64,000 bases of DNA from Chitinophagales bacterium (lineage in GTDB: Bacteria > Bacteroidota > Bacteroidia > Chitinophagales > Chitinophagaceae), in assembly GCA_021323755.1 (NCBI GenBank), contig JAJPKJ010000065.1, positions 1 through 64,000 on the forward strand, in the 5' to 3' direction. This document shows, piece after piece, positions 1 to 11,887 of this stretch. The translations under genes were made by a program, and so were the position numbers. How positions within the stretch are numbered: the stretch's first letter is position 1; the number at the start of each line of letters is the position of its first letter. The notes beneath the pieces were generated by a model that saw only the letters and a list, made by a program, of their open reading frames with translations, made no database searches and was not told where the DNA came from.

Positions 1-27
1 GATCGTACCCTTTAAAACTAAAATCTT
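1..27. repeat. Direct repeat, copy 1
   Basis: The first 27 bases match bases 118-143 except for one extra A in an A-run. The shared core reads GTACCCTTTAAAACTAAA. Copy 2 lies just downstream of a T9SS cargo gene's stop codon, so this copy may follow a related gene to the left of the window. That origin is inference. Confidence 0.6.
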
Positions 28-82
28 AATGTCCAATTATTTTATCAATTCCCTAACTGATATCAAATTGCAAGGGTTGGGT

Positions 83-111
83 TAAAAAGCCAGGCTTGGA
101 AAAGCCCAGCT
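83..111 (-). terminator. Rho-independent terminator after the T9SS cargo gene
   Basis: Bases 88-97 and 102-111 pair over 10 bp on the minus strand, with two G-U pairs and a 4-base loop, and a short U-rich tail follows. It lies 31 bases past the stop codon of the minus-strand gene that ends at 143. Confidence 0.6.
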
Positions 112-117
112 GTTGTT

Positions 118-143
118 GATCGTACCCTTTAAAACTAAATCTT
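118..143. repeat. Direct repeat, copy 2
   Basis: Near-identical to bases 1-27, differing by one A. It lies between the stop codon of the cargo gene and its terminator, so it is transcribed as part of the 3' untranslated region. Confidence 0.6.
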
Positions 144-802
144 CAATTAATTTTTGCAAATCGCTGAACAGCTGTTTGGTCTCCGTTTGTTGCTTCGATG
201 GTATAAACACCGGCAGGCAAATCAGTGATGTCAAGCGTTTCAGTTTGCGTTGCGTTATTGCTAATTTTATTTTTATTAATTCCTTTATGTGTATTATAGA
301 TATTATAAGTAACTGTCTTATTTAACCAACTGCCAGGTATGGTTACACGTAATTTTTTTTGTGAAGGATTTGCTGATGCCAGGATTCCTGATTCCGTTAA
401 ACCGTTAGCCCCTGTTACCAAATCTGAATAAGTAAAATTTCTATTTCTGTCTATGATCTTTACACGGTAATAAATTGCAACCGTATCGGTCTCATTAAGC
501 TTATCTGTGTAGGTATAAACGCGTGGCTCCCTGCTATCTTCTTCTTCAGTAAAAAGTAATGCAGCATCATTAAAATCAATGCCGTTAACGCTCCGCTGAA
601 TGATGAAATGACTGGCGTTGATTTCTCTTCCGGTTACAATGCTGATAAAAACAGAATGGTTATTATTTGACTGAGCAGAAAAAGAAATAAGTTCAACTGC
701 AGGGTCTTTGGCTGTATTGTTTTGAGAAAATGAAACGAAAGAAATGAAAAAGAGGACAATGATCAGTGCTCCAATTTTTTTAGCCGGGTACAAATATTTC
801 AT
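143..802 (-). CDS. Secreted protein with T9SS sorting domain
   Basis: A 219-residue protein with an N-terminal signal peptide (a hydrophobic stretch at about residues 10-26, cut near FSQN). The middle has a fibronectin-like look (HFIIQRSVNGIDF, YYRVKIIDRN), common in Bacteroidota surface proteins. The last 80 or so residues resemble a type A T9SS C-terminal domain: an ANPSQKKLRV start, a beta-rich stretch, then LPAGVYTIEA and a basic end. It is probably exported by the Sec system and then moved across the outer membrane by T9SS. No catalytic domain is visible, so its own job is unknown. It stands alone behind the atp operon with its own terminator. Confidence 0.75.
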   Translation of the reverse strand: MKYLYPAKKIGALIIVLFFISFVSFSQNNTAKDPAVELISFSAQSNNNHSVFISIVTGREINASHFIIQRSVNGIDFNDAALLFTEEEDSREPRVYTYTDKLNETDTVAIYYRVKIIDRNRNFTYSDLVTGANGLTESGILASANPSQKKLRVTIPGSWLNKTVTYNIYNTHKGINKNKISNNATQTETLDITDLPAGVYTIEATNGDQTAVQRFAKIN

Positions 803-1071
803 AACTTACTTTTTAGGGTCGGGATTAATTGTGCTTAGTAAGCCATAGAAATTGGAGAGAAACAAGCTAAATTCTTCGAGGGAAATTGGAGGAACTATTG
901 AAAATAAGATATAATCTTCTTTAACTAAAAGAGAGGAAAATTGGAAAGAAATGGTTGATTAGGAATTTGGGTATTGGTGTGATGATGATGCAAAGATTAC
1001 ATCTGTTTTTGAATAATGCAAGCAGTTCATAAAAAAAAATTCACCAATAAGTATTTAACCCTCATTATCAA
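803..1071. other. Gene-free AT-rich spacer
   Basis: Together with the atp terminator this makes a stretch of about 320 bases without a gene. It presumably holds the promoter of the cargo gene ending at 143, but I could not pick out a convincing TTTG/TAnnTTTG pair. No RNA gene or repeat is apparent. Confidence 0.4.
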
Positions 1072-1104
1072 TAAAAAAGCCCTTCAAATTATCTTGAAAG
1101 GCTT
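1072..1104 (-). terminator. Terminator of the atp operon
   Basis: Bases 1077-1087 and 1094-1104 form an 11-bp stem with one mismatch or wobble and a 6-base loop, followed on the minus strand by a run of six T. It lies 21 bases past the atpA stop codon and closes the operon before any gamma-subunit gene. Confidence 0.8.
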
Positions 1105-1125
1105 ATAAAAATGTGGACTGATTAG

Positions 1126-2760
<1,635 letters not shown>

Positions 2761-2824
2761 TTAAATAATCAATTACCGGTCACGAGTTTTCGGTCATATA
2801 TAAAAATTAGTCGCCTATCACTCA

Positions 2825-3388
2825 CTAACGGATCTTATAAACAAAGTCATTACTTTCAAATTCCTTCTTTATTTTGTGCAAGTCGTATGCAACGCTTGCA
2901 TCAATAAGCCTATCCCCCATTTCTAATACAAATCCCCCGATTATTTCCGGGTTTACTTCTGCATTCAATTCAATATGTTCAGTATTGAAAACTGATCTGA
3001 TCTTATCGGTGATCGAATTTTTTAATTCTTCGCCTATTGGAACCGCAGTGATCAATTTTACAATATTAATTCCTTTGTAATCTTTATACTGCTGAACGAA
3101 AGCATAGACTATTTCCGGTAAATAGATCTCACGCCCTTTTGAAATGAGCAATTTATTAAATGTTGAAGTCAATTCACCGATTTGATTTTTTGTAATCGCA
3201 TCAACAATCTTTTCCTTCTTATCTGGCGTTATAATCGGACTTTTTAAAAGATTAATAAAATCCCGATTGCTTTTGCAAATGCTTTGTAAGAACGACATAT
3301 CCTTGTACACAACATCAAGTTGATTTTTCTCAACGGCAAAGTCGAGAAGACTTTTTGCGTATCTGCCTGCTAATCGTGGATTGGGCAT
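2825..3388 (-). CDS. atpH: ATP synthase F1 subunit delta
   Basis: Subunit delta, 187 residues, part of the peripheral stalk joining subunit b to the top of the F1 head. The N-terminal helical domain begins PRLAGRYAKSLLDFA, typical of the family. The C-terminal region holds the conserved stretch NPEIIGGFVLEMGDRLIDAS. It lies between atpF and atpA in the standard order, with a spacer of about 120 bases before the atpA start. Confidence 0.95.
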   Translation of the reverse strand: MPNPRLAGRYAKSLLDFAVEKNQLDVVYKDMSFLQSICKSNRDFINLLKSPIITPDKKEKIVDAITKNQIGELTSTFNKLLISKGREIYLPEIVYAFVQQYKDYKGINIVKLITAVPIGEELKNSITDKIRSVFNTEHIELNAEVNPEIIGGFVLEMGDRLIDASVAYDLHKIKKEFESNDFVYKIR

Positions 3389-3448
3389 TTTTCATTCTCT
3401 GGTTTCCTGTTCTCGGTTTTCCCGGTAACAAGCAATAGCAACCAGTAA

Positions 3449-3943
3449 CTAGTTTAATTTCACTTCCTCTGTTAATTGTTTAATATAATTTTCCTGTTCT
3501 GCTTTATCTGATAATTGTCGGCGTAATATTTTTTCTGAAATTTCTACAACAAGATTCCCTACCTGGTTTCTTATTTCTGTTAATGCAGCCATTTTTTGTG
3601 TCTCAATCGCCGCTTGTGCATCAACAATTATCTTACCTGCTTCGATTTTTGCCTGATCCTTTGCTTCATTAATGATCTTGTCTTTTGTAAATCTGGCTTC
3701 TTTTAAAATTTCGGCTCTTTCTTCGCGGGCCTTGGCTAGTAAGATTTCATTCTCGTTTTTCAATTGTGCCATTTCAGCTCTGACTTTTTCTGCCGTCGCG
3801 AGTGAATCTGCAACACCTTGTTCTCTGTCTTTCAAGGATTTTAAAATGGGCTTCCAGGCAAATTTTTTTAAAATAAAAAACAGGATCAAGAACGCTAAAA
3901 CGTTCCAAACAAGCAATCCTAATTGCGGGGTTAATAAATCCAT
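3449..3943 (-). CDS. atpF: ATP synthase Fo subunit b
   Basis: Subunit b of the peripheral stalk, 164 residues from the ATG at 3943. It has one N-terminal membrane helix (LLVWNVLAFLILFFILKKF), then a long charged coiled coil with many Glu, Lys and Ala that reaches up to subunit delta. The reading frame stays open a further 30 codons upstream, but that part runs through the atpE-atpF spacer and does not look like protein, so MDLLTPQLGL is taken as the start. It follows atpE and precedes atpH. Confidence 0.95.
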   Translation of the reverse strand: MDLLTPQLGLLVWNVLAFLILFFILKKFAWKPILKSLKDREQGVADSLATAEKVRAEMAQLKNENEILLAKAREERAEILKEARFTKDKIINEAKDQAKIEAGKIIVDAQAAIETQKMAALTEIRNQVGNLVVEISEKILRRQLSDKAEQENYIKQLTEEVKLN

Positions 3944-4039
3944 AAGTGCTATTTTAAAAGAATGATCTTTTGTGTTGAAAATACTGCATCCGCTGCCCTG
4001 TGCTTTGGATGCAGTACTGCTTTTTACGTGCAACTTTGC

Positions 4040-5479
<1,440 letters not shown>

Positions 5480-5497
5480 ACCCTCCTAAAATTTGCG

Positions 5498-5529
5498 CAA
5501 AGATAAGGGGGTAGCATCGAATTATAAAA
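5498..5529 (-). promoter_or_regulatory. Promoter of the atp operon
   Basis: On the minus strand a TATCTTTG (matches TAnnTTTG; plus 5498-5505) lies 20 bases downstream of TTTT (plus 5526-5529; consensus TTTG). The implied start of transcription is about 10 bases before the atpB ATG at 5479. A GGAGGG directly before that ATG supports 5479 as the true start. Confidence 0.6.
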
Positions 5530-5653
5530 TCAGAATATCCGGTCGATTTTGTATTAAAGTAAACATGGTTTTTCAAAAAATACAGACTAATTAATAAACT
5601 TATACGTTTTAGGTAAGTCTGAATAGAAAATTGTTAAAAAAATTAAAACAACT

Positions 5654-6550
5654 ATGAAAACTAAGACAACAATCTTAAAAATAACAACTGCTTTATTTGT
5701 TATGGCAATTGTTTCAATAACTTCTTGTAAAAAAGACAGTAATTCATCTCCGTCGGGTGGCAATAATGGTGCAGCACAAAATATGTCCGCGAGCGGCGCG
5801 ACTTCTGATGGCGCTTACGATGATGTATTTAATGTTGCTGTAGAATCAGGTAATGATCAGAGCATTGATGCAATAATTTCACGGAATTCCGGTGTAACCA
5901 CAAACGGAGTGCATACTGTTACCGGTATAAATGGATTTTATTGTGCTACTGAAACCCTTGCTACCACGGCTGGAACTTTTCCCGACACGCTTACTGTGGA
6001 TTTCGGTGCCGGATGCACAAGCGCGGACGGCATATTGCGTTCAGGATCTATAACCTATTATTTTTCTGGTAAATTAAGCACTCCCGGCACAACCATTACT
6101 GCAAAGTTTAATAATTATGCTGTTGCAGGATATCAACTTGGCGGGACCTATACCATAAGAAATACCACGACCGGAGCACCTTCCTTGACCACTGCAGTAA
6201 CTGATGGAACAATAACTACTCCTGCAGATTCTTCCTATTCATTTTCGGGATCTAAGACAGTTACATTAGCATCCGGATCTTTGACTGATATTTCTACCTG
6301 GGTATTCAATATCAGTGGCGGTTATACAATTACCAATAACAATACTTCAGAAAATCTCACCGCATCTGTCACAACGCCTCTTGAAAAAAAGATAGCTTGT
6401 AAATTTATTGATGCTGGGGTTTTAGCTTTTGTTTATACAAAAGGATCCCTGACCGTTGATGGCACTTTAAATTATGGGGATGGAACCTGTGATAACAGCG
6501 CTGTTATTAGCATTGGTACTGCTACAAAAACAATCACGCTTCCCTGGTAA
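5654..6550 (+). CDS. Putative lipoprotein, unknown function
   Basis: A 298-residue protein with a lipoprotein signal peptide: a hydrophobic segment then SITSC followed by KKDSNSS, so Cys25 or so is the likely lipidated residue. After a Ser/Gly/Asn-rich linker it is mostly short beta-strands rich in Thr and Ser (for example GTYTIRNTTTG), suggesting a beta-sandwich or beta-helix surface protein. I do not recognise the family. It faces the atp operon divergently and has its own terminator, so it is probably a single-gene unit. Confidence 0.7.
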   Translation: MKTKTTILKITTALFVMAIVSITSCKKDSNSSPSGGNNGAAQNMSASGATSDGAYDDVFNVAVESGNDQSIDAIISRNSGVTTNGVHTVTGINGFYCATETLATTAGTFPDTLTVDFGAGCTSADGILRSGSITYYFSGKLSTPGTTITAKFNNYAVAGYQLGGTYTIRNTTTGAPSLTTAVTDGTITTPADSSYSFSGSKTVTLASGSLTDISTWVFNISGGYTITNNNTSENLTASVTTPLEKKIACKFIDAGVLAFVYTKGSLTVDGTLNYGDGTCDNSAVISIGTATKTITLPW

Positions 6551-6571
6551 AATATTTTATTGGCAAGAAAT

Positions 6572-6604
6572 AAAAGAGCACTTAAGGTGCTCTTTTATTT
6601 TTAT
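6572..6604 (+). terminator. Bidirectional terminator
   Basis: A perfect 10-bp stem (6572-6581 with 6587-6596) with a 5-base loop and a T-rich tail. On the other strand the stem is also followed by T's, so it can serve both the lipoprotein gene and the convergent ABC exporter gene ending at 6615. Confidence 0.85.
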
Positions 6605-6614
6605 AAAGGCATTA

Positions 6615-8429
6615 TCAGGCAATACGCTGCAGTTTCTTTTCAAATTGCAATTGATGAAGCTTATAATAAAATCCTCCTTTTGCCAATAACTCCTCATGGT
6701 TACCGATCTCTTTTATTTCGCCTTTGTCCAAAACTATTATCTGGCTTGCTTTTCTGATGGTTGACAGACGATGTGCAATGACAATTGAAGTTCTTCCTGA
6801 TATTAATTTATCGATTGCCTGTTGAATCATTAATTCAGATTCGGTATCTACAGAAGATGTTGCTTCGTCAAGGATTAATATTGACGGATCATATAACAAT
6901 GCGCGAATAAAAGATAATAATTGTCTTTGGCCAAGCGACAAACTTGTTCCTCTCTCCATCACATTATAATCATAATCACCCGGCAATCGCATGATGAAAT
7001 CATGCATACCAATCAGCTTTGCTGCTTCAATAACTTTTTCTTTGGGAATTTCTGCATTGCGTAAGGTAATGTTGTCCATTACTGATCCGGAAAAAAGAAA
7101 AACATCCTGCAGGACCACACCGATATTTTTTCTCAGTACATCCAGTTTATAATCGTCAATATTTACATTATCAATTTCTATTCTTCCATGCTGGATATGA
7201 TACAAACGATTTAACAGGCTGATAATAGAAGTTTTTCCGCTGCCGGTATGACCAACAATAGCTACCGTTTCGCCAGGTTCAACCTGAAAAGAGATATTCT
7301 TTAAAACATAACGGTCATCGACATACGCAAAAGAAACGTCATTAAAAGCAATTTGTCCTTTTATTTTTTCAGGGGCAAAGTTCCCTTCGGTCTTGATAAA
7401 GTCTTTATTATCCAAAACCCGAAACACTCTTTCGCTGGCGACCATTCCCATTTGCAGCACATTGAATTTATCAGCGATCACCCGCAAAGGGCGAAAAAGT
7501 AAATTGAGCGCCAGGTAAAAGGCCATGATCTCTCCGGGAATTCCGATCGCATTTTTCCCGGGAATATTAAGAACATGAATAGCAGCCCACCAGACCAATA
7601 AACCCGTAGATGCAGCAAGTACAACTTCTACCACCGGAAAAAAAATGGAGTATGCAAAAATAGCATTGATATTTGCGTTGCGATGTTCCTGGTTTATTTT
7701 TTTAAACTTGCCGAATTCTTTTTGCTCTGCGGCAAAGGCCTGCACCACCTGCATACCCGTTAAATGCTCCTGCACAAATGCATTTAAGTTCGCCACGGCA
7801 TTTCGCACGCGAATAAAAGATTTATTCACACTTTCTTTAAAAATATAGGTTGCCGCAATTAGAATTGGAAACGGCGCAAGACAAACGAGCGTTAATTTCC
7901 AATCGATCCAAAGCATAAAAATTAAGATCGAGATAATAGAAAGCAGATCAGCGATAATTGGAATCAATCCATCAGAAAAAATATCGTTGATGGTTTCAAT
8001 ATCATTAATGGTGCGCGTGGTCAACGTTCCGATCGGTGTTTTATCAAATTGAGAGAGATTTAAGCCAAGAATTTTTTCGTAAACGGCAACACGAATATCT
8101 TTCACTACTTTTTGTCCGAGCCAGGATGTGATAAAAGAAAAATAAAACCGTAAGACGGTTTCAATGATTAATAACAGGATCTGAAAAACGGTGATCCAGA
8201 TTATCAGTTCTACCATTTTGTTTTTTATTATCGCATCATTGGTCAATCCGTTTTTGATGTAGTTATTGACGGTAAGCTGGATAAAATATGGTCTGATCGG
8301 GGTGATTACAGCAAGAACGATGGATAACCCTATTGATAAATAGAACCTTTTTTTATAAGGAGCTGCAAAATGAAATACTCTTTTGAGTAAACTGAAATCG
8401 AAAATCTTTTTTCTTTTTGAATCGGACAT
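6615..8429 (-). CDS. ABC exporter, fused membrane and ATPase domains
   Basis: A 604-residue half-transporter of the MsbA/multidrug type that works as a homodimer. Six membrane helices occupy about residues 15-320. The ATPase domain follows with Walker A GHTGSGKTS, signature LSLGQRQLL, Walker B ILILDEATSS and an H-loop His in VIAHRLS. Likely substrates are lipids, lipopolysaccharide core or drugs; the sequence does not settle which. The ATG at 8429 (MSDSKRKKIF) is preferred over one 41 codons upstream, whose extra residues look like spacer. It is convergent with the lipoprotein gene. Confidence 0.92.
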   Translation of the reverse strand: MSDSKRKKIFDFSLLKRVFHFAAPYKKRFYLSIGLSIVLAVITPIRPYFIQLTVNNYIKNGLTNDAIIKNKMVELIIWITVFQILLLIIETVLRFYFSFITSWLGQKVVKDIRVAVYEKILGLNLSQFDKTPIGTLTTRTINDIETINDIFSDGLIPIIADLLSIISILIFMLWIDWKLTLVCLAPFPILIAATYIFKESVNKSFIRVRNAVANLNAFVQEHLTGMQVVQAFAAEQKEFGKFKKINQEHRNANINAIFAYSIFFPVVEVVLAASTGLLVWWAAIHVLNIPGKNAIGIPGEIMAFYLALNLLFRPLRVIADKFNVLQMGMVASERVFRVLDNKDFIKTEGNFAPEKIKGQIAFNDVSFAYVDDRYVLKNISFQVEPGETVAIVGHTGSGKTSIISLLNRLYHIQHGRIEIDNVNIDDYKLDVLRKNIGVVLQDVFLFSGSVMDNITLRNAEIPKEKVIEAAKLIGMHDFIMRLPGDYDYNVMERGTSLSLGQRQLLSFIRALLYDPSILILDEATSSVDTESELMIQQAIDKLISGRTSIVIAHRLSTIRKASQIIVLDKGEIKEIGNHEELLAKGGFYYKLHQLQFEKKLQRIA

Positions 8430-8624
8430 AGCGTTTGTAAAGATACAGCAGTTTAGCGTTTTCAGTTGGTGGTTTGTAGCCGGGTGTTTTGACCATTCAT
8501 CACAAATTTCATTGCATTGAATTGTTTGATGTTGGTCATGAAGGGAGTTCAATATTTCAGGATTCAGATGGTGGGTTGCAATGAATGCTTGAAATTGAAG
8601 ATCTGAAAAGCCACAGGCGTTAAA

Positions 8625-10832
8625 TTAATTCATCGCCTTGCGATAAGCTTTAATAAAAATAGCGCCGAGGTTTTTGTATGGTGGAATATAATCGTCGAAC
8701 CTGTCTTTTGCAACAGCATCGTTGCGAAAACGATAACCCAGATCTTTCCACATACCGATCCAGTTAATATTTTGTCCTGAGATCAAGGTGTTATTTATTT
8801 CCTGCAAAATAGGTTCGTTAACGGTTCGCGTTCCGGTTTGTTTTGAAGAAATGATATGTGCATCGTTACTAATCTTCAACACTTCACTTAAATTATTGTA
8901 GCCGCCGCAGGAACCAAGGATTACAATCCTCGCTGTTGGCTGAATGCGTTTTAACGTTGATGAAACATGATAGCTGTGCCCGCGATGAATATAGATCGAG
9001 GGCTGCATGTGGTGTTCTTCAAGATATGCTCCGAGATCATCCTGGGCTTTTTCATCTGGATCGTTTTCGCCATTGAGCGGTTTATTGGCAAAAATATAAA
9101 CCGGTTTTCCCCTGGTTGATGTAATGCTTACCCACTGCGGGTTTTCAACTATCTTCCATTGCGGTTTTCCCCGAAACAATGCCATAAAATCAGCAAAGGA
9201 AGTTTGTCCATCTTTGTCCTCATCATTTCCATAAAAGAATGCTTCCTGGATCACCCTGCCGCTGCTGTCTTTGAGGGAATTATAGTCAACACTGTAAATC
9301 GGAGGAATTCCCAGTCTGGCGGAGAGATCGATTTTATTTGTGGTGTCGGCAGATTCAAATAATGTCTGGAGCAGGTTATAGATGATGATCCCTTTTTTAT
9401 TGTTGTTCTTTACATTCTTTGCATAATTCCATTTCACTGCGTTTAAAACAAATTTGGCAAGTGGCGGGTTTTTATCAAAAATACTGCTATAGGAATCGGC
9501 AACATCGACTGCTTCTTCTTCACCTGCGCGTTCAAGACCGATAATAAATGCTTTCATCGTAATGCTTGCATTTTCTTTATCCATCGTTCCTAAGAAATGA
9601 TCAAGCGTGTTATATGCAGCAGCCATCTTGATGAACTTGCGAAAATAATCTCCGTGAACCATCATGATCAGACTATCGCCGCGCGGAACTTTCATGCGCT
9701 GAAAAATGGCGGGATAAACTCCATGAACATAACTGGATGTGTAGATCTCATCTTCACTCAGTACAACGAGATAATATAATTCTTCTGCTGTCAATGGTTC
9801 TAATATTTTAAATCGAATAGCATCGGGTTTATCATGCAGTGCATTTATTTCGTTAATAAAAATTTCGATGGCTTTGCTGCGCAACATTTGTGTTAATGCT
9901 GACATTTCAAGGGCTGTATCCTTTTGTAGGACTCTTTCTGCATAATCCAATCTTGTTTTTACCAGCAGACGATAATAATTCAATCCGTCTTCCTTCACTT
10001 TGTCAATATCATCAATAGTAATTTTCCCTTTCATCATGTTATCTAAAAAAGGAAAATACAATTGTCCGCTTCTGCTTGTGGCAATAGCTGCAACGGTGTG
10101 CACCAACGGATCTTTGCTGCTGCGCATGCGTGCAGACAGGGTATTGCGGGCAGAAGCATAATTGTACAACTTTCCAATATCTCTGTGACCGGCAACGATG
10201 ATCAAGCTATCGGCAAATGAATAATATGGATTACTGCTCAGTACACTAAAGATTTCATCGGGATGAAGTACACAATATTTCTCTACTAACAAATCACGCG
10301 AAGGGCGAACGCCGGGGTTTTCTGAAGGATATAAAAAACATTCAACCAAAATTTTTCCAACAGCATAACTGTTTGCTTCAATTACAGGTTGAATACTTTT
10401 GTTTTGCCTGTCTAATTGCATGGCACTAATGAATGCATTAATGAGGTCGGGAGCAATGGTCAAAGAAAAATCTTTTTTACTATAATTGTCGGCAAATCCG
10501 CTTACCACCGTTTCAAGCGAACGTAAATATTTTGTTTTTCCCTGGCCGGTTAAAGTGGTATCTAATTCAATTTGTTGTTGCAGCTTATCAACATGTTTTA
10601 GCATTGCTTCTGCAACGATCTGATTGGTGTGCGGGTCCGGCGACAAATTAACTGTATCAATGGTGTTGGGAACGATCAGGCGTTTTTGCTGCTTCACAAT
10701 TCGATCGTGCCATAATAATCTTTCCTGTGCAATTTTATATGAGTAAGAAGTAGGTTGACCCTGGGCAGAAACCACAGATCCGCCAAATGCAAGTACAATA
10801 AAAAAGAAATACAGAGGTAAAATTGTCTTCAT
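8625..10832 (-). CDS. Large secreted protein with EF-hand loop and caspase-like His/Cys motif
   Basis: A 735-residue exported protein (signal peptide with hydrophobic FFFIVLAFGG, cut near VSAQ). Most of it is helical and matches no family I know. Near residue 537 is a textbook calcium loop, DEDKDGQTSFAD. Beyond it, a Rossmann-like stretch carries IYIHRGHSYH (His619) and then RIVILGSCGGYN (Cys642), which recalls the GH...SC dyad of clan CD peptidases (caspase, gingipain, CHAT). The His-Cys gap of 23 residues is short for that clan, so the assignment is tentative. The ATG at 10832 gives a clean signal peptide; the frame is open 57 codons further upstream but there reads as spacer. Confidence 0.6.
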   Translation of the reverse strand: MKTILPLYFFFIVLAFGGSVVSAQGQPTSYSYKIAQERLLWHDRIVKQQKRLIVPNTIDTVNLSPDPHTNQIVAEAMLKHVDKLQQQIELDTTLTGQGKTKYLRSLETVVSGFADNYSKKDFSLTIAPDLINAFISAMQLDRQNKSIQPVIEANSYAVGKILVECFLYPSENPGVRPSRDLLVEKYCVLHPDEIFSVLSSNPYYSFADSLIIVAGHRDIGKLYNYASARNTLSARMRSSKDPLVHTVAAIATSRSGQLYFPFLDNMMKGKITIDDIDKVKEDGLNYYRLLVKTRLDYAERVLQKDTALEMSALTQMLRSKAIEIFINEINALHDKPDAIRFKILEPLTAEELYYLVVLSEDEIYTSSYVHGVYPAIFQRMKVPRGDSLIMMVHGDYFRKFIKMAAAYNTLDHFLGTMDKENASITMKAFIIGLERAGEEEAVDVADSYSSIFDKNPPLAKFVLNAVKWNYAKNVKNNNKKGIIIYNLLQTLFESADTTNKIDLSARLGIPPIYSVDYNSLKDSSGRVIQEAFFYGNDEDKDGQTSFADFMALFRGKPQWKIVENPQWVSITSTRGKPVYIFANKPLNGENDPDEKAQDDLGAYLEEHHMQPSIYIHRGHSYHVSSTLKRIQPTARIVILGSCGGYNNLSEVLKISNDAHIISSKQTGTRTVNEPILQEINNTLISGQNINWIGMWKDLGYRFRNDAVAKDRFDDYIPPYKNLGAIFIKAYRKAMN

Positions 10833-11073
10833 AAAATTATCCCGGTCATCTTTCCGACACACAAAAATACTATCATTGACTCTGTTTAACGCAAAAAGCA
10901 TGCAATAAGTATTATTAGCGAGCGTGTTAGCCTGTTTATTGAACCATTTGCACGCTTTTTTGTTGTTGTTGGGTTTCCGCGCAAACCCGCTACAAAAGTG
11001 CATTTACCGTTATTTTTATATTAACAAATTGTGAAGTCAAATCAGATATCCATAATGCCATTTTTATTTGAAG

Positions 11074-11081
11074 TAGGTTTG
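11074..11081 (+). promoter_or_regulatory. Possible -7 element of the response-regulator gene
   Basis: TAGGTTTG fits the TAnnTTTG consensus exactly and lies 14 bases before the ATG at 11096. There is no good TTTG 20 bases upstream, so this is a weak call. Confidence 0.3.
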
Positions 11082-11095
11082 CAAAAAATTTTTAC

Positions 11096-11776
11096 ATGCT
11101 GACCAAAGGCAAAAAAATATTGATAGCAGATGATGAGGCAGATATTCTGGAAATCATTCAATATAACCTCGTTAAAGAAGGTTATGATGTAATAACTGCT
11201 AAAGACGGCGACGAAGCCTTGCTCAAAGCAAAAAACAACAAACCCGATCTTATCATCCTGGACATAATGATGCCCAAAAAAACTGGCGACGAGGTTTGCG
11301 AAATATTACGTTCCCAGCCGGCATTTAAGAATACACTGATCGTTTTCTTAACTGCATTGAATGATGAAAGTTCGCATATCAAAGGTTTAGAAACGGGAGC
11401 GGATGATTATGTGAGCAAGCCGGTAAGTCCAAAAGTATTGGTCAGCCGCGTGAACGCATTATTCAGAAGAGTGAATATGGAACCGGAAGGCAAAGTGCTG
11501 AAAATTGAGAACCTTACCATTGACCCGGATAAGTTTGAAGTTGTTGTTGAGGATAAGGATGTGACCCTGGCAAAAAAAGAATTTGAATTATTATACTTGC
11601 TCGCCTCGCGGCCGGGCAGGGTTTTTTTACGTAATGAAATATTGAACCAGGTTTGGGGAAACGATGTGATTGTTGGAGACAGGACCATTGACGTTCACAT
11701 TCGTAAAGTAAGGCAAAAATTAGGATTGGATTGCATTACCACTGTAAAAGGAGTTGGATATAAGTTCAGCCTTTAA
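11096..11776 (+). CDS. OmpR/PhoB-type response regulator
   Basis: A 226-residue two-component regulator. The receiver domain (1-120) has acidic residues Asp12-Asp13, the phospho-acceptor Asp56 in LIILDIMMP, and Lys108 in YVSKPVSP. The C-terminal winged-helix domain (about 130-226) contains EILNQVWGND and RTIDVHIRKVRQKLG, typical of the OmpR/PhoB group. The kinase gene follows after 111 bases on the same strand. A Pho-type operon lies 8 kb away, so a PhoB role is plausible but not shown. Confidence 0.9.
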   Translation: MLTKGKKILIADDEADILEIIQYNLVKEGYDVITAKDGDEALLKAKNNKPDLIILDIMMPKKTGDEVCEILRSQPAFKNTLIVFLTALNDESSHIKGLETGADDYVSKPVSPKVLVSRVNALFRRVNMEPEGKVLKIENLTIDPDKFEVVVEDKDVTLAKKEFELLYLLASRPGRVFLRNEILNQVWGNDVIVGDRTIDVHIRKVRQKLGLDCITTVKGVGYKFSL

Positions 11777-11791
11777 CATCCATCAGCGCGA

Positions 11792-11877
11792 ATTACACAA
11801 ATTTGTAGATCAGAGAAAAATCATAATTCAATTAATTCCTATCAAATCGTGCAATTCGTGTTTTAAATTTGTGTAAT
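11792..11877. repeat. Long inverted repeat between regulator and kinase genes
   Basis: The 13-mer ATTACACAAATTT at 11792-11804 is repeated as its exact reverse complement at 11865-11877. A CGAATT just before the left arm is matched by an AATTCG at 11853-11858. The pair fills most of the spacer and could fold the two-gene transcript or be a small dispersed repeat. Confidence 0.6.
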
Positions 11878-11887
11878 AGTTCACTTA

